In this document: piece after piece, positions 23,943 through 32,900 of the stretch | How the letters are laid out: every line of letters starts with the position of its first letter | Position numbering within the stretch: the first letter of the stretch is position 1 | Source: Flavobacterium sp. | Lineage (GTDB): Bacteria > Bacteroidota > Bacteroidia > Flavobacteriales > Flavobacteriaceae | Length of the DNA: 64,000 nt | Assembly (NCBI GenBank): GCA_023251135.1 | Contig: JAHEZJ010000008.1 | Coordinates: 1 to 64,000, forward strand | Direction of reading: 5' to 3' | Position numbers and translations under genes: made by a program | The notes under the pieces: generated by a model | Database searches by the model: none | The model's input: only the letters and a program-made list of their open reading frames with translations | What the model was told of the DNA's origin: nothing

Positions 23943-26383
23943 ACTACTTCCTCACGCAAGGCATCAAAAAGCACTGTTGTTTTTGATTTCAACGTACTAA
24001 AAATGGCTGCTGCCTCCGGAAGGTCAAGAGTCTTGCTTTCCAGAACCCTCAAAATATCCCCAATTTCACGTGTTTGAATTTGTTTGAACATAGGAGCCAT
24101 TCGGTGTGCAATCGAGTTAATCTCGGCCGTGTTTTTTTCTTCAACAGCAATTTCTAAAGCATTCAGATTTTGAGAACTGTTTTCGATAAACGATTTCAGA
24201 ATTTCTTTTAGCGCTTCCTCATCATTGCCTAAAAACTCTTTCAGCGTATCAAGAGTATACAATTCTGAAGTAACAGTTTCTTCCTTCTCATTAATATCAG
24301 CCGTTGGTAAGGTATCGTGTTCCAGAATACGATGAATCGTCTCCAACAGTATTTTTGGGGAATATGGTTTTTGAATTACTGTGGTAAAACCGGCTTCTGT
24401 GTAAACCGCAGCATCGAGATCGGTCCTTCCGGTTAAGGCAATTGCGGGTTGGTTTTTAAAAGTCGAATAACCGCTGTTTTTTAGTTTTTCCAGGAACATA
24501 AAACCGTCCATTTCGGGCATTTGTATGTCGGTGATGATAAAATCGAAAGGAGTGTTTTCAATGGCTTCTAAAGCTTTTTCGGCGCTGTTAAAAGAGAAAA
24601 CCTCGTGTTTTTCCTGTCTTAAAACGCCACTCGTTAAATTCAGAAGATTAATGTCGTCGTCAAGAACAATAAACGTCTGTTTTTGAGTGTTGTTCATCAT
24701 AACAGGCTTTTTCTCTTCAACAGGGATGTTTTGGCTATGGTCAAACAATAAAGGCAACTGAATTTGAAATGTGCTCCCTTTTCCAAAAGTGCTTTCAAGG
24801 CGCAGGTTTCCACCCAAAATTGAAATTATTTTCTGGCAGATGGATAATCCTAAACCGGTTCCGCCATATTTTTTTTCTATATTTTCATTTGCCTGTGCAA
24901 ATTCTTCAAAAACCAATTGCTGATTTCCTTTTTCGATTCCAATTCCTGAATCCTGAATGGAAACCACAAAGAAATCATTGTTTTCAGTAATATATGCACT
25001 GATTTTTATAAACCCTTCTTCGGTGAATTTATAAGCATTTCCAATAATATTACTTAAAATTTGCTTGAGTCTGAAAGGATCTCCAACGATACGTGTACCC
25101 AATTTGTCATCGACGTTAATAATAAGATCGATGTTTTTTTGCTTGTAGACGGTCTGAATGCTTTTGGCGACTTCATCAATTACTTCCGGCAACAGAAAAG
25201 GGACTTTTTCAATGGTAATTTTCCCGGCTTCGATTTGAGAAAAATCCAGTAAATCCTGAACCAGCTGCGTGATGTATTCCGAAGAATTTTTAATGTTTTT
25301 GATGAAATAAGACTGCTTGGTATTCACATCAGAATTTCCCAGGAGTTCTGAATAGCCCACAATCGTACTCAAAGGAGTTTTTAAATCGTGACTCACTGTC
25401 GAAATTAATTGCTCACGGCTTTTAAGCAGGTTCTTTGTTTTGAAATTCGCGATCTCGAGTTTCTTTTTGTAAACCTGTGATTTAGAGTAATCACTCACAA
25501 TTAAAATAGAGAAAAACAAGGTCAGGACCAAGCCAATAATGGCAGAAGCGGTTACAATTTCATTTACTTTTTTAAGCGATTTTTCTTTTAAAGAGTTGTT
25601 TTTTATCGAGTTGATGATGATTTCTCTTTCGATAATTCGAAGTACTTTTCGAAGCTGATCTGAAATGGCGATCTCGTTCTTTAATAGTTTATTCTCTTCA
25701 AAATTCAGCGATTCTTTTTTCTTTTCGGCTTTCAGTTTTACATTGCTTAACAATTTTTTCGAATTGGCCAGAATTGAATCCGAGGCTTGTTTGCTTAAGG
25801 TGTTGGTACTGTCGTCAGGAATATTCTGATTGAGGTAATCTACATATTTCTGAAGTACATTTCGCTGGTAACTGCCTAACTGATTTGGATTTTTGTTGAA
25901 ATCCTGAAGCTCTAATTTTCGGAGTTTAAACTCCATTTTAGTAATTTCATCAATCGCCGTATTGACCGAAACTTCATCGTCGGCTTTGTTTTTTATGGTT
26001 TTTAATTGTTTGATGTTTTTTGTCTTTTCCGACAATAGGTAGGTAACGCTGTCTAATAGTGTTTTTTGATATTGTGTGGTAACAATTTGTTTTAAGGTAT
26101 CGATTCTGGATTTCAGAGAGTCCGTTTCGGTAAGGTAACTTTTGAAATCTTCCTCTGAATTCGTTTGAATGGTTTTTCTGGCCAAACTTTCGGTTTTGTA
26201 CACGTTCGAAAATAATTTGCTTACTTTAAGGATCTTGGTTTTTTCAAAAGCAATTTTATTTTCGAGTTTGTTGTACACCACATTTTCAGCATACAGGAAC
26301 CATCCTACGGTAACAACTAATCCCAGTAAAGCAATATAACTGAAGAGTACTTTTATCGGCATGTAACTTTTTTTACTCTCCAT
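23939..26383 (-). CDS. Hybrid sensor histidine kinase with receiver and C-terminal HPt domain
   Basis: 814 residues. Membrane segments at about 12-30 and 278-297 enclose a periplasmic region of about 245 residues predicted to be mostly helical (LKSRIDTLKQIVTTQ; KKLLSNVKLKAEKKKESLN). Then come HisKA with H332 (STVSHDLKTPLSTIVGY), HATPase with N449 in NIIGNAYKF, and G-boxes DSGIGI and GGTGLGLSI. A receiver follows with D619 (FIITDIQMPEMDG) and an HPt domain with H760 (SIAHRMAPMFKQI). It therefore carries a full His-Asp-His relay and needs an external receiver, for which the neighbouring NtrC-type regulator is the obvious candidate. The two stop codons overlap in a shared TTAA. Confidence 0.94.
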   Translation of the reverse strand: MESKKSYMPIKVLFSYIALLGLVVTVGWFLYAENVVYNKLENKIAFEKTKILKVSKLFSNVYKTESLARKTIQTNSEEDFKSYLTETDSLKSRIDTLKQIVTTQYQKTLLDSVTYLLSEKTKNIKQLKTIKNKADDEVSVNTAIDEITKMEFKLRKLELQDFNKNPNQLGSYQRNVLQKYVDYLNQNIPDDSTNTLSKQASDSILANSKKLLSNVKLKAEKKKESLNFEENKLLKNEIAISDQLRKVLRIIEREIIINSIKNNSLKEKSLKKVNEIVTASAIIGLVLTLFFSILIVSDYSKSQVYKKKLEIANFKTKNLLKSREQLISTVSHDLKTPLSTIVGYSELLGNSDVNTKQSYFIKNIKNSSEYITQLVQDLLDFSQIEAGKITIEKVPFLLPEVIDEVAKSIQTVYKQKNIDLIINVDDKLGTRIVGDPFRLKQILSNIIGNAYKFTEEGFIKISAYITENNDFFVVSIQDSGIGIEKGNQQLVFEEFAQANENIEKKYGGTGLGLSICQKIISILGGNLRLESTFGKGSTFQIQLPLLFDHSQNIPVEEKKPVMMNNTQKQTFIVLDDDINLLNLTSGVLRQEKHEVFSFNSAEKALEAIENTPFDFIITDIQMPEMDGFMFLEKLKNSGYSTFKNQPAIALTGRTDLDAAVYTEAGFTTVIQKPYSPKILLETIHRILEHDTLPTADINEKEETVTSELYTLDTLKEFLGNDEEALKEILKSFIENSSQNLNALEIAVEEKNTAEINSIAHRMAPMFKQIQTREIGDILRVLESKTLDLPEAAAIFSTLKSKTTVLFDALREEVV

Positions 26384-26504
26384 CTGGTAGTGTTATAAGT
26401 TTTAGGAAGTTTATTGGGGAATCAACCGCAATTTATCTAAAATTTCGGTTTTAGAAATATAAAATAATGCTAATATTTTATATAATTAAAAGATTTTAAA
26501 AACA

Positions 26505-26538
26505 AAATAGCCGCAGATTGTAGTACCTGCGGCTATTT
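26505..26538 (-). terminator. Terminator after the S9 peptidase
   Basis: AAATAGCCGCAG (26505-26516) and CTGCGGCTATTT (26527-26538) form a perfect 12-bp stem. On the minus strand it follows the S9 peptidase stop and is trailed by a T-rich stretch. Confidence 0.85.
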
Positions 26539-26558
26539 TTTATTTTAAGTATTTCGAT

Positions 26559-28460
26559 TTAAAGTGTCTCGTTCAGCCATTTGAAAAATTCGCCTTGCCA
26601 AACCTGAGCATTTTGTGGATGTAAAACCCAGTGATTTTCATCAGGGAAATACACAAATCTACTTTTGATTCCTCTTAACTGAGCAGCCTGAAAAGCTTCT
26701 TGTCCTTGTCCGATTGGCACACGGAAATCTTTCCCGCCCTGGAAAATTAAAATAGGTCTGTTCCAGTTTTGTACCATAGTTGCAGGGTTAAAAACAGTAT
26801 ATGATTTTTGAGCTGCAGCATTGTCTTTCTCCCAGTAAGGACCACCAAAATCCCAGTTGTTAAAGAAAACCTCTTCGGTAGTTCCTAACATACTTACGGT
26901 ATTGAAAACACCATCATGAGCGATAAAAGTTTTGAAACGGTTTTTGTGAATTCCGGCCAAATAGAATACAGAATATCCTCCGTAGCTTGCTCCCACACAA
27001 CCTAAGCGGGATTTGTCAACATAACTTTCTTTAGCAACATCGTCGATTGCTGACAGGTAATCGTCCATAACCTGTCCGCCCCAGTCTTTACTGATTTGCT
27101 CGTTCCATTCAACACCATGACCCGGCATTCCGCGACGGTTTGGCGCTACAACCACATAACCTTTTGCAGCCATTAATGAAAAATTCCAACGGAAAGAATA
27201 CGATTGTGTCAGGGCACTTTGAGGTCCTCCCTGGCAGAATAATAAAGTTGGGTATTTTTTTGTAGCATCAAAATTTGGAGGTAAAATTACCCAAACCAAC
27301 ATTTTTTTACCGTCTGTAGTGGTCACATAACGCTTCTCAGTTTTACTAAGTGCTAATGTTTTGTAAGTTTCTGTGTTTACATTTGAAATTTGTTTCCAGG
27401 TATTTTTCTTTAAGTTAAAAGAATAAATTTCCGGAGCATGATTCATATCGTTTCGGGTTACGATGATATCGTCACCTGCAAAACCTACTAAATCATTCAC
27501 ATCAAAATCACCATTTGTCAATTGACGAACCTGAATCGCAATTTTGGTCAATCCTGGAAAGTTAACAGAGAAAAGCTGTTTTGTACCGTCAACCGGAGCT
27601 ACAAAAAATACGGTTTTACCGTCTTTACTCCAGATGAAATTGTCAACAGTTCCGTCCCAGTTTGCTGTAAGGTTTGTTTTGATTCCTTTAAATTCAACAA
27701 TAAGGTCATTTTTATCGGCTTCGTAACCGTCACGTTTCATTTGCAGCCAGGTTAAATTTCCTGTTGGAGAAAACTGTGGCGCTGTATCGTAACCTAAATT
27801 ACCTTCGGTTCTGTTTATCGTTTTCTGAGTCTCTAAATTGTACTCGTAAATATCGGTATTCGTAGAAATCGCATATTGAGTTCCTGCTTTTTTCTTGCAT
27901 ACATACAAAATGCTTTTTCCGTCAGGAGACCAGATGTAATCTTCGTCACCACCAAAAGGTTTTTGCGGAGAATCAAAATTTTCACCTTTCAGGATGTCGA
28001 TTCCAGTTGCACCTTCTTTGTTTTCTTTGTAAAAAACGTGGTTGAATTTACCTTCATTCCAGGTATCCCAATGACGATAATCCAATCCGTCATAAATTTG
28101 AGCGTCTGATTTGTCCAGTTTCGGATAAAAATCTTTCCCTAAAACTTTTTCGAGTTTTACCTCTTCGTTGTACACTAAAAATTTTCCGTCAGGCGAAACG
28201 TTTTTGTCAGCCAAAACTTCTTTAGTGTCTTTAATTTCGGTGGCATTTCCACCATTTACAGGAATGATGTAAAATTTAGAAGACGATTTGTTCTCTTCAA
28301 TGGATGGGGTCGAAACCTTAAAAACAACATTTTTCGCGTCTTTCGAAAGTCCAAGTGCACTCACTCGTCCTAATTTCCATAACAATTCCGGAGACATTAC
28401 CTGCTGTCCGATAGCGTTTAAACTCATCATTATTAAGGTTGTAAATAATACTTTTTTCAT
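26559..28460 (-). CDS. S9-family serine peptidase (prolyl oligopeptidase/acylaminoacyl peptidase type), exported
   Basis: 633 residues from the ATG at 28460 (MKKVLFTTLIMMSLNAIGQQ, a signal peptide); an upstream in-frame start would bury it. The N-terminal part is a beta-propeller with repeated sensor-like strands (DEDYIWSPDGKSILYVCKK, DNFIWSKDGKTVFFVAPVD). The C-terminal alpha/beta hydrolase has the nucleophile in GASYGGY (about S492), the Asp in QGGKDFRVP (about D578) and the His in DENHWVLHP (about H610). It probably trims peptides in the periplasm during protein-based nutrition. It stands alone with its own terminator. Confidence 0.93.
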   Translation of the reverse strand: MKKVLFTTLIMMSLNAIGQQVMSPELLWKLGRVSALGLSKDAKNVVFKVSTPSIEENKSSSKFYIIPVNGGNATEIKDTKEVLADKNVSPDGKFLVYNEEVKLEKVLGKDFYPKLDKSDAQIYDGLDYRHWDTWNEGKFNHVFYKENKEGATGIDILKGENFDSPQKPFGGDEDYIWSPDGKSILYVCKKKAGTQYAISTNTDIYEYNLETQKTINRTEGNLGYDTAPQFSPTGNLTWLQMKRDGYEADKNDLIVEFKGIKTNLTANWDGTVDNFIWSKDGKTVFFVAPVDGTKQLFSVNFPGLTKIAIQVRQLTNGDFDVNDLVGFAGDDIIVTRNDMNHAPEIYSFNLKKNTWKQISNVNTETYKTLALSKTEKRYVTTTDGKKMLVWVILPPNFDATKKYPTLLFCQGGPQSALTQSYSFRWNFSLMAAKGYVVVAPNRRGMPGHGVEWNEQISKDWGGQVMDDYLSAIDDVAKESYVDKSRLGCVGASYGGYSVFYLAGIHKNRFKTFIAHDGVFNTVSMLGTTEEVFFNNWDFGGPYWEKDNAAAQKSYTVFNPATMVQNWNRPILIFQGGKDFRVPIGQGQEAFQAAQLRGIKSRFVYFPDENHWVLHPQNAQVWQGEFFKWLNETL

Positions 28461-28582
28461 AAATAAAATTCTAATTTTCGTGGGACTAAAAATACAACAA
28501 TTAAATTCCAAATTAGCTAAATTCCAAATTCCAAAAATTGTTAAATTTTATCAAGCTGAATTTCAAAATTTGGATTGAATTT

Positions 28583-28643
28583 TTTTTCGCCACGAATTCA
28601 CGAATTGTTTTTGCTAATCTTTGAGGATTCGTGGCGAGAAAAA
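28583..28643. repeat. Inverted repeat of the CGCCACGAAT type
   Basis: CGCCACGAAT (28588-28597) and ATTCGTGGCG (28627-28636), extended by flanking T and A runs, enclose about 29 bp. It lies in the 295-bp spacer between two divergent genes. The spacer also carries several GGAATTT and GGGATTTGG repeats. Confidence 0.7.
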
Positions 28644-28755
28644 CTTTAGTGTGTTTTGGATTTTGGGATTTGGAATTTCATAAATAGAAATTTCTATCTT
28701 AAATTTATTTCCTAAATTGGGATTTGGATTTTAACTAATTGGAATTTATTATTTT

Positions 28756-29871
28756 ATGATGGAACTAAGTTATTGGGAGCTTAAAAATTGGTTTACAAAT
28801 GTTGATTATACTGTTGTAGGCAGTGGCATCGTAGGGCTGCATGCTGCATTACGCCTGCGCGAAAGGTTTCCGATAGCAAAAATTCTGGTATTGGAAAAAG
28901 GAATGTTGCCTCAGGGTGCAAGTACCAAAAATGCCGGTTTTGCCTGTTTTGGAAGTCTTTCCGAAATTATGGAAGATCTCAAAACACATTCAGAAGAAGA
29001 AGTGATTCAACTTGTTGAAAAACGATGGAAAGGTTTGCAATTGCTGCGAAAAAGACTGGGAGACGCCGCAATAGACTTTAAGCCTTATGGAGGATATGAG
29101 GTCTTTTTAAAAGAGGATGATCTTAATTTTGAATCCTGTATTTCGAGACTGTCTTTTGTCAATGAAATTTTAAAACCACTTTTTAAAGCCGATGTTTTTA
29201 CCAAAGAAGCAAATCGCTTTGGGTTTGGAAATATTCAGAAAGATTTAATTTTTAACCCGTTTGAGGCGCAAATTGATACCGGAAATATGATGCAGGAGCT
29301 GTTGCGACAAGCAGTTTCTGAAAATATACTGATCTTAAACCAGCAAACTCTTACCGCTTATTCTGATTTGGGAAACCAGGTAGAACTCGTACTGGATAAT
29401 TTTAGTTTTAAATCTAATAAAGTTCTTTTTGCAACCAACGGTTTTGCCAATAAGCTAACAAAAGGTGCTGTAAAGCCCGCCAGAGCACAGGTTTTAATTA
29501 CTGAACCTATTGCAAACTTAGAAATCAAAGGGACTTTTCACCTGGATCGAGGGTATTATTACTTCAGAAATATCGGCGATCGGATTTTACTTGGAGGGGG
29601 ACGAAATCTTGATTTTGAAACCGAAACTACCACAGAATTTGGCCAGACTAAAATTGTACAAAATAAATTGGAGGATTTACTTAAAAATGTAATTTTACCG
29701 AATCAGGATTTCCAGATAGCCCATCGTTGGAGCGGGATCATGGGAATCGGAAATAGTAAAAATCCTGTTGTTACTCAATTGTCTGAAAACGTGTTTTGTG
29801 GCGTTCGATTAGGCGGTATGGGAGTAGCAATTGGGAGTTTAATAGGAACAGAATTAGCAGACTTAATATAA
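28756..29871 (+). CDS. FAD-dependent oxidoreductase of the DAO family
   Basis: 371 residues. The dinucleotide-binding motif VVGSGIVGLHAALRLRERFP is near the N-terminus, followed by a second FAD contact (GASTKNAGFACFG). The middle has the DAO substrate domain, and the C-terminus the conserved RWSGIMGIGNSKNPV and GGMGVAIGS. The family oxidises amines or amino acids such as glutamylputrescine or glycine; I cannot choose a substrate. It ends GTELADLI. Those last codons recur just before mtgA, implying that mtgA once followed directly. Confidence 0.88.
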   Translation: MMELSYWELKNWFTNVDYTVVGSGIVGLHAALRLRERFPIAKILVLEKGMLPQGASTKNAGFACFGSLSEIMEDLKTHSEEEVIQLVEKRWKGLQLLRKRLGDAAIDFKPYGGYEVFLKEDDLNFESCISRLSFVNEILKPLFKADVFTKEANRFGFGNIQKDLIFNPFEAQIDTGNMMQELLRQAVSENILILNQQTLTAYSDLGNQVELVLDNFSFKSNKVLFATNGFANKLTKGAVKPARAQVLITEPIANLEIKGTFHLDRGYYYFRNIGDRILLGGGRNLDFETETTTEFGQTKIVQNKLEDLLKNVILPNQDFQIAHRWSGIMGIGNSKNPVVTQLSENVFCGVRLGGMGVAIGSLIGTELADLI

Positions 29872-29922
29872 TTTTAAAAGAATTTAATTCAAAATACCAC
29901 AACCCCAAAAAATAGATAATAC

Positions 29923-32900
29923 ATGCAAAAAACTACTCTAGTTGTTCTTTTTTCTTTTTTTACCTTTCTTTTTACACATGCCACTAATAAAACTAAACCT
30001 ATTGTAGCCGATCCGGTTTTTGATGTAACCGTTTCACTTATTGGTGAAGTTTTGGTTGAATATCATGCATATGATGTTTATAATACTTACGAATGGCAGT
30101 TCGAATATGGGCCTGCAGGTTTTAAGCCTGGGGAGGGGATCACTAAGACTTTTTCAGGTATAAACTTTTATCGATTTACATTAGATCCATTAAGAAAATA
30201 TGATTTTAGAGTCAGAGAGAGACGTTTGCAGGGGACAGTTTTTTTATGGGGAAACTGGTCAGACACAAAAACAGTACAGGGATCAAGTGATAAAGTCTTT
30301 TCCGTGGGTTATGCCACAAACTTTAATGATAAAAACACCACAAATTTAGAGTGGAGAGGTCTTATCTATAACAATAGCAGTAGTATAGCCACTGTATCTC
30401 TTACAACCTATAAGAATCATAGCGAAAATAATGCGGCAGGTTCTTCGATGATGATGGCTAGTTATAACTACGACGATAAAAGCCATATTGGTTTGATATC
30501 TCCAAGATTCAATGATTTGGCCACCGATCGAAAAATAAAATTCTGGGTAAACGGAAATTATAATTCGGATACAGAATTGTTGGTGGGGACTATGAGTGAT
30601 CCCAATGACAAAAATACATTTCATCTCCTGCAAAAAATAGAGCCAAAATCAGGGTTAGAATGGAGGCAGGAAACCGTTTATTTTACTAATTATAATGGCA
30701 CCGATCAATATGTGGTGTTCTTTTTTAAGAGAGGATATTATGGGAGTAACGGTACCAGTTTGTATATAGACGATTTTAGTTACGAAAAAGCATCAGATTG
30801 TTTCGATCAGACTAATTTTGCCGTATCAAACGTTCAGCAAAATAGTGCTCAGATAAGTTTTGATGCTCCTAATCAAAATAACTTTCAAGTGAGTCTGACT
30901 AATACAGTTAAGAAAACTACTGAAATTTTTACTATTAAGAGCAGTTCTTTTACTTTGGATAAATTGGTTGGAAATACAGATTATGAAGTAAAGGTACGTG
31001 CCAATTGTATTGATGATTTGTTCTCTAACTGGACTAAGACAATAAGTTTCAAAACACCTTGTACCGTAATTACAGATAGGTACAGTACCTCTTTTGAAGG
31101 GACAAAATATATTGATCCTTGCTGGAGTGTGATTGCAGGAAAATGTTTGATTCAGAGTAGTTTGGAAGATACGGGCTGGGCAAGAAAGCCCGCACCTAAA
31201 ACAGGTACGACAACGATTGTAATGTCGAAATTTGTAGGTGCTTTAAATGTTGATAAAGCCTATCTTGTAACACCATATATTGCGGATCTGGATTCTGATA
31301 AAAGAATAAGATTTAGTCTTTTGGCTTATAGTAGCGACGATGAGTATAACAAAACTTCGCTGACCATAGGAACAATGTCTGATCCTAAAAATGCAGCTAC
31401 GTTTGTTGCTTTAAAAACAATTCTGCCTTCAGAGATGAACGAGACTGAAAACGAATATAAGTCTTCGTTATGGAAAGAGCATACCGTTTATTTAGATAAT
31501 TATGTAAAGAGCAATAACCATAATTATATTGCTTTGAGATACAATAATGAAAGTGATTCCTATTTTAGTATCGATGACTTTACATATGAAAAGACACCTG
31601 TATGTCTGGAACCTCTTAATCCTAAAACCATCAGTTTGGGTTATGATTCTGCCACTGTTAGTTGGGAAAATTATAAACCTGCATCGCAATTTCAAATAGA
31701 ATACGGACCAAAAGGATTTGCTCATGGTTCAGGAAAGATCGTTGATGCGGCAGCAATTCCGTTTAAGTTAGAATCGCTTCAGGACGATACAGATTTCGAT
31801 TTTTATGTTCGTGCCAAATGTGGAAGTGAATACAGCGCGTGGTCTGACAGAGGTAATTTTAAAACCAAATGTTTAGGATTAACGGCTGGTTATACTGAAA
31901 ATTTTGAAAATACCACTTTTGAAAAAAATGGATGCTGGACCAGAATTGTGCCTTATATCTATCAGAGGTATTATCGTAAAGATCGTTTTGTGAATATTAA
32001 TACGATCACTAACAATAGTTCTACGGTGCATAATGGTTCCCAATCCGTTTTGCTTTCAAGTCAGTTAGATCTTGTTTACCCTCCAGGAACAGGAGAGAAA
32101 ACGGATAGAGTAGTGCTGGTTTCTCCGAGATTTAAAGATTTTGACAATTATAAAAAGATCAACTTTTGGATGCAGGTTCCTAAAGATTCAGATGACCTAT
32201 CAGTGGAACTTATCATAGGAACCCTTTCAGATCCGGAAGATTATTCTACTTTCAAAGCTTATAAAACTATTGTAGTTCCGGTTGCAAATAAGGCTAAATG
32301 GCTGAACTATGATGTTGATTTTTCTAATTATTTTGGAACGGATAAATATATCGGGTTCAAACAAAAGATTAGTAATCACCGATCAACCAGGTTTTTTATA
32401 GATGATTTTCAATACATTCAGAATAACTGCCCAATTCCCGGAGTATTAGGTGCAAGACAGTCAGGTCCTGATAGTGTTTTGCTGGATTGGAAAGATAATA
32501 ATACCCTAAAACCATCTCAAAGTTTTGATATTGAGTATGGATCTAAAGGTTTTGTAAGTGGTTCAGGAACGATAATTAAGGTCACTGAAAATCCGTATAA
32601 TTTGGCGGGATTAGCTCGTGGCACTTACGAATATAGAGTAAGAGCATATTGCGATACCAATATCACCTCAGATTGGAGTGATAGATATACCTTTAAAACT
32701 TCTTGTTCAAAAACAGCACCTTTTGTTGAGAATTTTGATGAACATGGAAGGAATTTAGATCAAAGTACTACTTTTTGCTGGAGTTACAATATTCAGCTTT
32801 ATGCGCAATTAGCAGAATTTAATTTGACGAATATTACCAGTGCGCCTTATGCTTTTGCATTGTATACAAACAAAGACAGTGCAATGTTGATTTCTCCTTA

